Source of the DNA: Dehalococcoidia bacterium UBA1123
Lineage (GTDB): Bacteria; Chloroflexota; Dehalococcoidia; Lucifugimonadales; UBA1123
Length of the DNA: 15,658 nucleotides
Direction of reading: 5' to 3'
Assembly: GCA_002313895.1 (NCBI GenBank)
Contig: DCAW01000148.1
Coordinates: forward strand, 1-15,658
The notes under the pieces were generated by a model that saw nothing but the letters and a program-made list of their open reading frames with translations, had not been told where the DNA came from and did not search any database. The stretch's first letter is position 1; each line of letters opens with the position of its first letter. Both the position numbers and the translations under genes were made by a program. This document shows, piece after piece, positions 1 through 7,798 of this stretch.

Positions 1-737
1 CTCTCCGCTAACCAGGAGGAGTGGATGAGACAGTGGATTCCAGCGTCGACGCAGTTGCGAACGCCAGCCGCCGCGTGACAGTGGGCCGATACTCGGAGGT
101 TCAATCTCTCGGCGTCCACAACCGCCGCTCTCAGTGTCTCGACAGGGTACTGGGGAGCGCGGACGTTCGTCCCCGGAGTGAAACCGCCTCCGGTGCTCAT
201 AATCTTGATGCAATCCGCTCCCAGCTTGAACTGTTGACGTATCGCCGCAACCACCTCCTCAGACGTGTTGGCCTCGGTGCCGAACATATTGCAATGCCCT
301 CCTGTGGTCGTTATCGGCGTGCCAGCCACCATCATTCGAGGGCCGGGGATAATGCCGTCTTCGATGGCCTGCTTGAGCGGGAAGACCACTTCGTTCCTGG
401 CGCCGAGGTCGCGCATCGTCGTGACGCCGGAGCCTACGGCTGCTCGCACGGCCTGAACTCCGCGCATCAGGAAGGTTTCGTTCGATTCAGTGGTGATATG
501 AGTGTACGCGTCTTCTTGAGCCGAGCAGTGGATGTGAGAGTGCATCTCAATGAAGCCCGCCATGATTGTCCCGTCATCAACGGCAATTATCTTGGCTTCT
601 TCGTTCTCGCCTATGTGGAGTTTGTCTTGGGTGGTGATCTGTGAGATTCGGCCATTTTCGACGACCAGGGCAGCATTGGAAATCGGGTCTGCGCCGGTGG
701 AATCGATCAGGTGGTCGGCTTTCAAAACGAGCTTCAT
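1..737 (-). CDS. Metal-dependent amidohydrolase (imidazolonepropionase/Xaa-Pro dipeptidase-like), C-terminus beyond window
   Basis: The reading frame is open from ATG at 737 to the left edge, giving 245 residues of a protein that usually has about 400. Members of this amidohydrolase group hydrolyse C-N bonds of amides, cyclic amides or dipeptides in the cytosol with a one- or two-metal centre. Visible marks are an N-terminal beta-sandwich strand set (residues 1-55), the metal motif H66-S-H68 after GFIEM, the strand VGSGVTTMRDLG (101-112), PGPRMMVAGTPITTTGGH (131-148), a probable carbamylated lysine K178 in CIKIMSTGG, and H219-C-H221 and H239 as further metal ligands. The start is supported by AAGGAG about 10 nt upstream. 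The substrate cannot be told from the sequence. The remaining metal ligands and the end of the gene lie outside the window, so intactness is unknown. Confidence 0.88.
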   Translation of the reverse strand, partial: MKLVLKADHLIDSTGADPISNAALVVENGRISQITTQDKLHIGENEEAKIIAVDDGTIMAGFIEMHSHIHCSAQEDAYTHITTESNETFLMRGVQAVRAAVGSGVTTMRDLGARNEVVFPLKQAIEDGIIPGPRMMVAGTPITTTGGHCNMFGTEANTSEEVVAAIRQQFKLGADCIKIMSTGGGFTPGTNVRAPQYPVETLRAAVVDAERLNLRVSAHCHAAAGVRNCVDAGIHCLIHSSWLAE

Positions 738-773
738 GCGCGGCGGTCTCCTTGGAACTTTTTGATTGGGCGC

Positions 774-806
774 ATTATAGCGCCAAACGTCTGGATTTCG
801 TGTCAA
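774..806 (-). promoter_or_regulatory. Candidate promoter of the left-edge amidohydrolase, with long spacer
   Basis: On the minus strand a perfect TTGACA (806-801) is followed by a perfect TATAAT (779-774), and the TATAAT lies 36 nt before the start codon. The spacer is 21 bp rather than 16-18, so the two hexamers may not work together unless an activator helps. A 14-bp inverted repeat, AATAAT-GA-ATTATT, lies at 808-821, just upstream of the -35 box. It could be a binding site or simply an AT-rich UP-like element. Confidence 0.35.
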
Positions 807-1062
807 AAATAATGAATTATTATTCACCAAAGACGAATGGCAACGATCGGACGATGCAAATGAATTTACCTCTCGACGATGGACCTGAGCATCCGGAAAT
901 TGTAAGGCGAATTGCGCTTTGTGCGAAATATTGTTCGTAGACAGTTCCATGAATCGTTGTGTTCAGACATTGTTGATCTAAAATCTGCCCGATGACGTTG
1001 GGCCAAATTACTCGACAGTAAACCAGATTTCATTGACCAGTGATAAATTAGGGAAATACAAT

Positions 1063-1071
1063 TGCTATACT
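1063..1071 (+). promoter_or_regulatory. Extended -10 promoter candidate upstream of the 11-codon ORF
   Basis: TG-C-TATACT (1063-1071) matches an extended -10 element. No good -35 hexamer sits 16-18 bp upstream, which extended -10 promoters tolerate. The predicted start near 1078 would give a 5' leader of about 25 nt ending in the strong AAGGAG of the following ORF. Confidence 0.4.
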
Positions 1072-1103
1072 CTCGCATATTCGCGATTCTCGAAGGAGAC
1101 CGC

Positions 1104-1139
1104 ATGAAGGAGTATATCATCGTGGAGAGCGCCCAATAA
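1104..1139 (+). CDS. 11-codon ORF MKEYIIVESAQ with strong ribosome-binding site; small-protein remnant or leader
   Basis: ATG at 1104 is preceded by AAGGAG (1093-1098) at 5-nt spacing and by an extended -10 promoter, so the signals are those of a genuine start. The frame ends after 11 codons at TAA (1137-1139), then stays open for a further 46 codons to TGA (1278-1280). The opening MKEYIIVESA resembles the first strand of small DUF1737-type proteins of about 55-65 residues. The sequence after the stop does not convincingly continue that family. I favour a gene broken by a nonsense mutation. A short leader peptide is less likely, because the next downstream gene is on the opposite strand. Confidence 0.3.
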   Translation: MKEYIIVESAQ

Positions 1140-1375
1140 TGGGTCGATGATCTAAATGTGTGCACGCGCAATCGGCCAAGTTGTTTGAATAACCTGACCG
1201 ATTTTCAGGGGAGATTCCAGACTCCCGGACCTGACAGTCCTAGAAGCAAGGTTCGTGACAATGTTGATATCGTCTCGTGACGTATTCTAAGACAACGCTG
1301 CACGAAGAACCGCGACGAATAGGTCGGCAAATTCAATCCGAACCGCAACTTCCCACTTCGGCGACAACCAAATAT

Positions 1376-3076
1376 TTATACGATGAACATTGCGTTCGCG
1401 CCGCTGGGCCTCGCTGGCCCGCCGCTCATACCCACAGGGGTTCCGTCAGCCCGCCAACAGGCCGCGCCGTGGATGAGGCCAGATGCCGGGTCGTACATGA
1501 TGCCGTTCATTCCCCCGGCGACTTTTGCGACTACCTGAACGTTGTGTCCTAACGCTTCGAGTCCAACTCGCACATCTGGCGAAATTCCGCCCTCGACCTC
1601 CAGCGCCTGTCCTTGAGACCAGATTCTTGGAGCCTCCACCGCCTCTTGCAGCGTCATGCCGTGGTCGATTACGTTCATTATCGCTTGAAGCACGGAGGGG
1701 AATATCCGAGTTGCTCCGGGCGTCCCCAAAGCGATGAACGGCTTGTCGTCTTTCAGCACGATGGTAGGCGACATGCTGCTCAGCATCCGCTTGCCAGGCT
1801 CAATGGAGTTGGCGTTGCCGGGATGTGGATCAAAAATATTCATCGTGTTATTCAAAATTATTCCCGTTCCAGGAACGGTCACTTTGGAACCAAAGGCCGC
1901 GTGGATCGTCTGAGTCATCGAGACGACGTTGCCCTCGTCATCGGCGACAGTCAGGTGTGTGGTGTCTCTTGACTCTGACACGTATGCGGACGGGTTCCCA
2001 GGCCGAAAATCTCCAGCGTGCGACGGATTGATCTCCTGGCGACGGATCGTCGCGTATTTTTTGGAAATCAGCGCATCCACAGGCACTTCAACGAACGCGG
2101 GATCGCCCATGTACTCGAAGCGGTCGGCGAAGGAAATTTTCAGAGCTTCGGCGATGAGGTGAACATTCTCGACTGTTCCGAATCCGCTCTCCCGCATGTC
2201 GAAGCCTTCCAGCAAATTCAGCACTTGGATGATGTGCGTTCCCCCGGAGCTTGTCGGAGCGGTGGATACGATTTCGTATTCGCGGTAACTCTGGCGCACA
2301 GGCTCGCGAAGTTGAATCTGGTAAGTTTCCAAGTCGTCCCCTGTGACGAGGCCGCCATTGGCAGCCATGTCGTCAACCACCATCTCTCCGATCCCTCCGT
2401 GGTAGAGAATGTCGGGGCCTTTGTGGGCGATGGCCTTCAGAGTGCGGGCGTAATCAGTCCGTACGATCAAAGCTCCGACCGTTGGAGGGGAGCCGCCAGG
2501 CAGGAAAATCTCAGCGCTGGCAGGGAATTTGGCGAGGTCAGACTGGGTTGTGCCGATGATGTCGACCAGATACTGGCTGGCAGGAAAACCGTGTTCAGCG
2601 TACCGTATGGCGGGTTGAATGATGGTCTCCAGACCCAGCCGGCCGTGTTTCTCCTCGGCGTGACACCATCCCATAAGCGCGCCCGGAACGCCAACGGCGC
2701 GGTATCCTACGTCGTTGGCTCTGTCCACTGTTTCCATATAGTCGGGCCAATCATCGGAGACTGTGCCGAACATATCCGCAGTCGCGGACTTTGGAGCAAT
2801 GGCATAGTTGTCGATGTTGACGAATTGGCCCGTATTGCCGTTGTAGAAATTAATGAATCCAGCGCCGAATATGCCGATCATCATGGGTTCAACGACTGTC
2901 AATGCGAACGCCGTGGCGATGGCTGCGTCGATAGCATTGCCGCCCATCGCCAGCATTTCGAGTCCGGCCGCAGACGCCATCGGATGGTTGGACGACACCA
3001 TGCCTCGGGACGCCACAGCTCCCTGTTTGTATGTATCAAAGGGGCTGCCGGCGTTGTCTTTCCAAGAGTGTGACAT
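1376..3076 (-). CDS. Gamma-glutamyltransferase-fold Ntn hydrolase, lidless, with altered substrate pocket
   Basis: At 566 residues this has the usual length and order of the gamma-glutamyltranspeptidase family, whose proenzymes cut themselves before a catalytic threonine. The new N-terminus would be T372 in DTTHLTVAD, giving subunits of about 371 and 195 residues. Also present are the N-terminal NHPMASAAGLEMLAMGGNAIDA block (30-51), oxyanion-type S433-S434 in SSMSPT, and GTPGATRI (451-458). No signal peptide is visible, so it is probably cytosolic. The lid loop is about 10 residues shorter than in the E. coli enzyme. By my alignment, residues that hold gamma-glutamyl in E. coli are changed: R114 to Y91, N411 to H392, Q430 to T411, D433 to I414, G484 to A455. 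An acylase or amidase acting on another substrate is therefore more likely than glutathione hydrolysis. AAGGAG lies 8 nt before the start, and the gene follows the unknown 580-residue gene by 46 bp in a shared operon. Confidence 0.9.
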   Translation of the reverse strand: MSHSWKDNAGSPFDTYKQGAVASRGMVSSNHPMASAAGLEMLAMGGNAIDAAIATAFALTVVEPMMIGIFGAGFINFYNGNTGQFVNIDNYAIAPKSATADMFGTVSDDWPDYMETVDRANDVGYRAVGVPGALMGWCHAEEKHGRLGLETIIQPAIRYAEHGFPASQYLVDIIGTTQSDLAKFPASAEIFLPGGSPPTVGALIVRTDYARTLKAIAHKGPDILYHGGIGEMVVDDMAANGGLVTGDDLETYQIQLREPVRQSYREYEIVSTAPTSSGGTHIIQVLNLLEGFDMRESGFGTVENVHLIAEALKISFADRFEYMGDPAFVEVPVDALISKKYATIRRQEINPSHAGDFRPGNPSAYVSESRDTTHLTVADDEGNVVSMTQTIHAAFGSKVTVPGTGIILNNTMNIFDPHPGNANSIEPGKRMLSSMSPTIVLKDDKPFIALGTPGATRIFPSVLQAIMNVIDHGMTLQEAVEAPRIWSQGQALEVEGGISPDVRVGLEALGHNVQVVAKVAGGMNGIMYDPASGLIHGAACWRADGTPVGMSGGPARPSGANAMFIV

Positions 3077-3122
3077 TGCTGATTCTCCTTGCGAACTACT
3101 GGATTGTGTCGCGGTTGTTACA

Positions 3123-4865
3123 TTACCAAGGGAAAGAGAACGTGGGTTGGTTCGCGTAACGCCTCATCTTCAGCGTCAACTCGCCGCCTGCGCCCGGACC
3201 AAGGTGGACGGTGAAGTGAGGGCTATCCACCGATACGGTATTACCGTGCAATCGGGCATTCTTGATCTGGTGCTCTGCGTAAGCGCCGCCTTGCACAATT
3301 ACCGTTTTTGGCTCCGTCTGGTTGACGTTCACCAAAGAAACGGTTACCTCATCGTTACTTAATCGCGAGACCAGCGCGGCGACATCTTCAGGTATTCCGG
3401 CGCGCCTGCTCTCAGGGTCGAAATAACGAAGTCGGCAGTGCAATGGTCCTCCAACCCTCCCTGTGGGGAGGCCGCCTAGCATCAGCTTGGTCAACGTCTC
3501 AGTGATGGCGGGATTGATGGTGTTCGGGTCGTCGGACATTCGGGTGTCTGCTGTTGCCTCGTCCGCCCACATCTCCTCCAACCGGGCGTGGAGTTCGTCG
3601 AAATCTAGATTCAACGCCTCGACAGGGTAATCCGGGTTGAGGCCGTTCAGATACTTGACCCAATCATCGTTGAGGACTCGCATGGCGTCCTGTTCATCCA
3701 TCGACCAGTAGTATACCTCCAGAGCACCGTGCGCGAATTTTTCAGGGGTGAAATTGTACCATCCCTGGTCGCCGAAGGAGTTCGGATAGACGGTTCGCCC
3801 ATTTTCTTGCACGGCGTTCGAATTCACGATGTCGATCATTCGGCCCCAGATATCGGCGTAACGGCGGTCGCCAGTCAGCAAGATCGCGTTGCCGAATCCG
3901 TAGTGGGCGCGGTTCTGGAACGACGGACGGTGGGCGATGGCGTCGATCGCCGGATCATACACTGAGAATCCCCAGCCGTACACTCCTCCGTACCATTTGC
4001 CTTCGGTTTCTCCGCCGATGCTCCCGTCCAGGCCGATGTTGGTGGGGATCAGGCCTCCATTGGCCTCGGTTCGCTCGACCCAGGCGTCCACATACTCCAG
4101 AACCCAGTCGCGGTATCGGGTCTCGCCAGTCACCGCGTATGCGCTCAGGGCGAGAGTTGTTGCGCTCATATTCATTGGATGGTCGCCCACGACGTCGTTG
4201 TAGTCCTGGAAGTGGACGAGCATCTGATGGTAGTCGCGCTCTCCGTGACCGGGACGGAACCGGCCTTGAATCTCGATTGGGTCGCCTGCCCAATCAAGGC
4301 CGGTGGCTTTTCTCATCAGAGGGCCTCGACTACCGTTGAACATCGAGCGGATGATCTTGTGATCGGCGTCCCAGTTGTCGGCCTGCGGATCGTCGCCGTT
4401 GTAGAAACCTGTGTAACGTTTGAGCCGGTTCCGGTACGTCAGATCAGAGGGGTCCGACAAGCCCTGAAGGTAGAACGCCGAAAGCCACTCGCTATGATGG
4501 AACCAGTCGAACATGACGGGGAACTCTTTGTAATACATCCCCTCTCGACCCATCGGGACCTCAACGGTTTTGGCTTCGGTGTACTGGAGCAAGTGGCCGT
4601 TCCAACCCTTTTTGTAGAGCCTCAACACGGTTTCGGATCCGCCCAAAGCATGCAGCATTGTCCAATTCAGGATATTCTCGGCGGCATCATCAGGGCCGTC
4701 GTCGCCTCCCCATCGAGGCATGCACAGAAGGTATCCTCGCTCGTCGAAATAGTGGTCGAAAAACTGGACGCAGGCGTCTGACATAGCTTTCAATAGCTGC
4801 CGTTCCAGCAGAGCCCATGTCGGAGGAGCTACGGGTGTGTCGATGTGCAATACAGGTTTGCTCAT
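3123..4865 (-). CDS. Unrecognised 580-residue protein, probable alpha/alpha-hairpin (six-hairpin glycosidase-like) fold with C-terminal beta domain
   Basis: I do not recognise this as a named family. Residues about 20-440 show repeated helical-hairpin units of the type A...TGETRYRDWVLEYVDAW (243-262) and NAILLTGDRRYADIWGRMID (326-345), as in the six-hairpin glycosidase superfamily. They are joined by loops rich in Trp, Tyr, Asp and Gly, including GFYNGDDPQADNWDADHK (153-170), GDHPMNMSA (227-235) and GSIGGETEGKWYGGVYGWGF (281-300). Acidic and His residues in these loops are candidate active-site groups. Residues about 495-570 alternate like a beta-sandwich (VTVSLVNVNQTEP, TVIVQGGAYAEHQ), a common tail of such glycosidases. 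No signal peptide is seen. The frame is open upstream to 5228, but that would overlap the divergent serine hydrolase, and the promoter at 4939-4910 and a modest GAGG site favour 4865. It is first in an operon with the GGT-fold gene. Confidence 0.82.
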   Translation of the reverse strand: MSKPVLHIDTPVAPPTWALLERQLLKAMSDACVQFFDHYFDERGYLLCMPRWGGDDGPDDAAENILNWTMLHALGGSETVLRLYKKGWNGHLLQYTEAKTVEVPMGREGMYYKEFPVMFDWFHHSEWLSAFYLQGLSDPSDLTYRNRLKRYTGFYNGDDPQADNWDADHKIIRSMFNGSRGPLMRKATGLDWAGDPIEIQGRFRPGHGERDYHQMLVHFQDYNDVVGDHPMNMSATTLALSAYAVTGETRYRDWVLEYVDAWVERTEANGGLIPTNIGLDGSIGGETEGKWYGGVYGWGFSVYDPAIDAIAHRPSFQNRAHYGFGNAILLTGDRRYADIWGRMIDIVNSNAVQENGRTVYPNSFGDQGWYNFTPEKFAHGALEVYYWSMDEQDAMRVLNDDWVKYLNGLNPDYPVEALNLDFDELHARLEEMWADEATADTRMSDDPNTINPAITETLTKLMLGGLPTGRVGGPLHCRLRYFDPESRRAGIPEDVAALVSRLSNDEVTVSLVNVNQTEPKTVIVQGGAYAEHQIKNARLHGNTVSVDSPHFTVHLGPGAGGELTLKMRRYANQPTFSFPW

Positions 4866-4909
4866 AACTCGCGTTCGCCTCAAGGAAGGATATTCACAAT
4901 CGCCTGCGT

Positions 4910-4939
4910 AAGATACCGACCAGCCAGCGCATGTGTCAA
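4910..4939 (-). promoter_or_regulatory. Sigma-70-type promoter for the unknown protein / GGT-fold operon
   Basis: On the minus strand TTGACA (4939-4934) and TATCTT (4915-4910) are separated by 18 bp. Transcription would start near 4903, leaving a leader of about 38 nt before the ATG at 4865. This also argues against the longer reading frame that would begin at 5228. Confidence 0.5.
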
Positions 4940-4967
4940 TCGCATCCGATCTGGAAATCTGTTGATG

Positions 4968-4973
4968 TATACT
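4968..4973 (+). promoter_or_regulatory. Possible -10 element for the serine hydrolase / amidohydrolase pair
   Basis: TATACT at 4968-4973 lies 54 nt before the ATG at 5028, within the 162-bp divergent gap. The -35 position at 17 bp spacing (TCCGAT) matches poorly, so this is weak evidence. I found no better plus-strand candidate in the gap. Confidence 0.25.
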
Positions 4974-5027
4974 GCTGGTCTCATCCCTAATTGACGAAAG
5001 CATTCTTCTCTTCAGAAAGGCGCCGAG

Positions 5028-6128
5028 ATGCCCTCGAAACTTCCAGATTGGATCACCTATCCAGGGGAAGATTGGATCGAAATAACGCCCACGCAAGCTG
5101 GGTTGGATGCAGCGCAATGGAGGCATTTCATCGCGAACAAGAGCGTGAAGGGCGCCGAATGGGAAGGCGAAGATCACGCGGGGAACAGATGGGGCACTGT
5201 GTTCATACGAGGCGGATATCGGGTCCACGTATGGGGAGACGGAGATTACAGGTTTCAGACTGCGTCAATGGGCAAGGCGTTCACGTGGGCCGCGCTGGGA
5301 CTGGCTGTCGATCGCGCATTGGTGGACCCCAACGAATTCATCTGGCGAGATTGGACCGGCGAAGGTATGCTGTCTCACCCTCACAAGTATCTTGATAGGG
5401 GCCACCACGCCAAGCTCACGTGGAACCTTTTGGGTCGAAGGACAGACGGGCTCCACTGGGGGGGATTTCCGGTCACGAACGGATACTTTTGGCGCCAGAG
5501 GTCGTCGTCGCAAGGAACCGGAACCGTCGCCGACCCCGTGCCGGGTTGGGCCGACTGGACGGGAGACCCATTTTACGACAACTTCTCCCATGCCGAGCCG
5601 GGAAGTGTCGGCATTTATAGTTCGGGAGGCCAATGGCGTTTGCTTCAGGCTCTGACGGCACTGTGGAACAAAGACATCAAGCGCGTTCTGGATGAGGAGC
5701 TATTCGGAGAGATGGGTATACGCCCGGATGATTGGGACTGGATTCCAGGCAGGGATGTTCACGAGAATCCGAGTTTTTATCCCAATATGCCAGGGTACGG
5801 TGACTTCCTGGACCCGCCATACGAGATCAACGGACATCCCGTTCGTGGCGGCGGTGAGTGGGTGGTCATCAGCGCCAACACGCTTGCAAAATTCGCCCAC
5901 CTGATCGCCACCCGAGGCCAGTGGAATGGGAAACAGCTCCTGAGTCCCGAGTACGTGATCGGTCATGGGGGAGGCAACGGCAGCGGAGTAGCAGGCGAAT
6001 CCCGGTTCTATACAGGATTCGCCATCGTCAGTACCGATGGGATCGATTTCAGAGACCCGTTTCTGCCCTCAGAATTCTTTGTCGGACCCGTTGATTTGTC
6101 TCCGACACGGCAACGATTCCGAGATTGA
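5028..6128 (+). CDS. Serine hydrolase of the beta-lactamase/penicillin-binding-protein (class C) superfamily
   Basis: The 366-residue product carries the nucleophile motif S80-M-G-K83 (TASMGKAF), followed by helix-like TWAALGLAVDRALVD, and the second motif as Y197-S-S (GIYSSGGQW), both at the spacing usual for PF00144 serine beta-lactamase-like hydrolases, esterases and peptidases. A third motif of the HxG type may be H313-G-G, but it falls before the YTGFAIV strand rather than after it, so the assignment is unsure. The C-terminus ends in a short tail (FFVGPVDLSPTRQRFRD). No signal peptide is seen, so a cytosolic esterase, amidase or transesterase is more likely than a beta-lactamase. GAAAGG lies about 9 nt before the ATG. 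The downstream amidohydrolase starts 50 bp after its TGA, suggesting co-transcription. It is divergent from the unknown/GGT-fold operon. Confidence 0.85.
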   Translation: MPSKLPDWITYPGEDWIEITPTQAGLDAAQWRHFIANKSVKGAEWEGEDHAGNRWGTVFIRGGYRVHVWGDGDYRFQTASMGKAFTWAALGLAVDRALVDPNEFIWRDWTGEGMLSHPHKYLDRGHHAKLTWNLLGRRTDGLHWGGFPVTNGYFWRQRSSSQGTGTVADPVPGWADWTGDPFYDNFSHAEPGSVGIYSSGGQWRLLQALTALWNKDIKRVLDEELFGEMGIRPDDWDWIPGRDVHENPSFYPNMPGYGDFLDPPYEINGHPVRGGGEWVVISANTLAKFAHLIATRGQWNGKQLLSPEYVIGHGGGNGSGVAGESRFYTGFAIVSTDGIDFRDPFLPSEFFVGPVDLSPTRQRFRD

Positions 6129-6178
6129 CGGTCTAGATGCAATCGGCCCATGATTTTCGTGAGAGGTATCCAATTTAG

Positions 6179-7798
6179 ATGAACATAATTGTGACCAACG
6201 GTCGAGTGGTGACTATGGACGCTACCGGCTCTGTCGCCGAGGCGATTGCCATACGAAACGGCAAAATCGTGGACATCGGCTCCACCGATGAGATCAAAGC
6301 CTATCGTCGATCGGACACAACGGAGTTCGACGCAGCGGGCAGGACCGTGCTTCCTGGCTTCATAGAGCCTCATAATCACATGGTATTGTTTGGCGTTTCA
6401 TTGCTCGGCGTGGATGCTAGAACTCCACCCAACCGGACGATCAATGACGTAATTGATCGCCTCCGCTCGAGAGCCTCCGAGACGGAGGAAGGCCAGTGGA
6501 TTACTGGCCGTGGGTACGATGACACCGGCCTGGCGGATATGCGCCATCCGACACGAGACGATCTGGATAAAGCGTCCACCAAACATCCAATCGTCATTTG
6601 GCACAGCTCGGGACATCTGCTTGCCGCCAACAGCCTGGCTCTGAGCATCGGCAACGTGACCGCCGATACTCCTGACCCGGCGGGAGGTCGGATAGGCCGA
6701 AAGCCTGGAACTTCTGACCCCGATGGAGTGCTGTATGAAGGGCCGGCGCAGGTGTTGGTCACACAACATATTCCCGCTTACACGAAGCAGGATGTTCGGG
6801 ACGGATTCATTCGGGCGCAGAACGAATTTTCGCGTCAGGGAGTCACTACGATTCACGACGCCTCTGTGGGCCGATCTCGCGGCGTTGATATGCTGGACAC
6901 TTACGAGTCAGCAAGAACCGATGGACTGTTGAAGCTGAGGGTGAATATGTTCCTCCAGTGGCAATTGCTGGAGGAAACGGACTTCGGATTCGAGCCTGGG
7001 GCAGGGGATGATTGGATTCGCGTCGCGGGCTGTAAGATCGTGTCTGACGGCTCGATTCAAGGTCTCACGGGAGCGTTGAGAGAGCCCTACCACTGTGATA
7101 AAAACGAGAAGGGTTGGCTTATCTATGAGCAGGATGAACTGAATGCGATGGTTCTGGCGCTCCACCGACGAGGCTACCAGATCGCCACTCACGCCAATGG
7201 CGACGCTGCCATAGACTCGATTCTTGACGCCTATGAAAACGCATTGCGGATCGAACCTCGATCAGATCACAGATACCGGATCGAACACTGTCAGGTCTGT
7301 CATCCAGAACACATCGAGCGGATGCGAAGGTTGGGCGTAATCCCTGATTTTTTCGCCAACCACGTCTACTACTGGGGAGACCGCCATCGTGAGCGATTTC
7401 TTGGCCCTGATCGGGTCAACCTGTTGGACCCTGTTGGCTCGTCGATTCGCGCCGGCCTCTTGCCGATTCTTCACTCCGATTGTCCGGTCACACCCGTCAG
7501 CCCATTGTTCTGTATTCAGAGCGCGGTGCATCGTTTGACCAGCAGTGGAGAAATCCTCAACGCTTCCGAGCGAGTCTCAGTGGAGGATGGCGTTTCAACA
7601 ATGACTCGAAACGCCGCTCACGCCGCATTCCAGGAGAATTCACTAGGCTCGTTGGAGGCCGGCAAGCTGGGCGACTTCGTGATCCTTGAGCAAGATCCCT
7701 TCCGTGTCGCGCCGGGTGAGATTGGGCAAATCGAAGTCGCCGCGACGGTCGTGGGAGGGCAACTGATGTACGGAAAAGACGATTTATCCATCGGATGA
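6179..7798 (+). CDS. YtcJ-type amidohydrolase (amidohydrolase family 3)
   Basis: At 539 residues this is a full-length member of the YtcJ/N-acyl amino acid or exoenzyme-type amidohydrolase group (PF07969): cytosolic, metal-dependent, hydrolysing C-N bonds. Residues 1-60 and the end (498-539, KLGDFVILEQDPF) form the split beta-sandwich. In between are the metal pair H65-N-H67 (GFIEPHNH), the YtcJ-type GQWITGRGYDD (105-115), HPIVIWHSSGHLLAANSLAL (136-155), K286 in GCKIVSDGSIQG (probable carbamylated bridging lysine), H338 with D342 in THANGDAAI, H370 in RIEHCQ, and D434 in HSDCP. All expected metal-centre residues appear present. Substrates vary widely in this family and cannot be assigned here. 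GAGAGG lies upstream at a rather long spacing. The 3' end overlaps the convergent kinase-like gene by 15 bp. Confidence 0.92.
   Translation: MNIIVTNGRVVTMDATGSVAEAIAIRNGKIVDIGSTDEIKAYRRSDTTEFDAAGRTVLPGFIEPHNHMVLFGVSLLGVDARTPPNRTINDVIDRLRSRASETEEGQWITGRGYDDTGLADMRHPTRDDLDKASTKHPIVIWHSSGHLLAANSLALSIGNVTADTPDPAGGRIGRKPGTSDPDGVLYEGPAQVLVTQHIPAYTKQDVRDGFIRAQNEFSRQGVTTIHDASVGRSRGVDMLDTYESARTDGLLKLRVNMFLQWQLLEETDFGFEPGAGDDWIRVAGCKIVSDGSIQGLTGALREPYHCDKNEKGWLIYEQDELNAMVLALHRRGYQIATHANGDAAIDSILDAYENALRIEPRSDHRYRIEHCQVCHPEHIERMRRLGVIPDFFANHVYYWGDRHRERFLGPDRVNLLDPVGSSIRAGLLPILHSDCPVTPVSPLFCIQSAVHRLTSSGEILNASERVSVEDGVSTMTRNAAHAAFQENSLGSLEAGKLGDFVILEQDPFRVAPGEIGQIEVAATVVGGQLMYGKDDLSIG

Larger units (their letters stand above)
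738..1375. other. Intergenic stretch of 638 bp with little recognisable coding
   Basis: This gap separates the start of the left-edge amidohydrolase from the end of the GGT-fold gene. It contains the amidohydrolase promoter region, then AT-rich DNA, an extended -10 promoter and the short ORF described separately. Reading frames of about 100 codons exist on both strands (for example minus 866-1171), but their translations have no family resemblance and poor ribosome-binding sites. I see no RNA gene and no clear terminator hairpin with a T tract. Confidence 0.6.

Noticed and set aside
21..644. Plus-strand open frame of about 200 codons at the left edge
   Set aside because: It is antisense to the amidohydrolase, whose motifs and metal ligands are unmistakable.
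2018..3073. Long plus-strand open frame of about 350 codons opposite the GGT-fold gene
   Set aside because: It is antisense to a clear family member, its translation shows no family motif and is rich in His, Arg and Gly, and it has no promoter or convincing ribosome-binding site.
4866..5228. A 121-residue N-terminal extension of the unknown minus-strand protein
   Set aside because: It would overlap the start of the divergent serine hydrolase, its residues do not look like the rest of the protein, and a good promoter (4939-4910) lies inside it.
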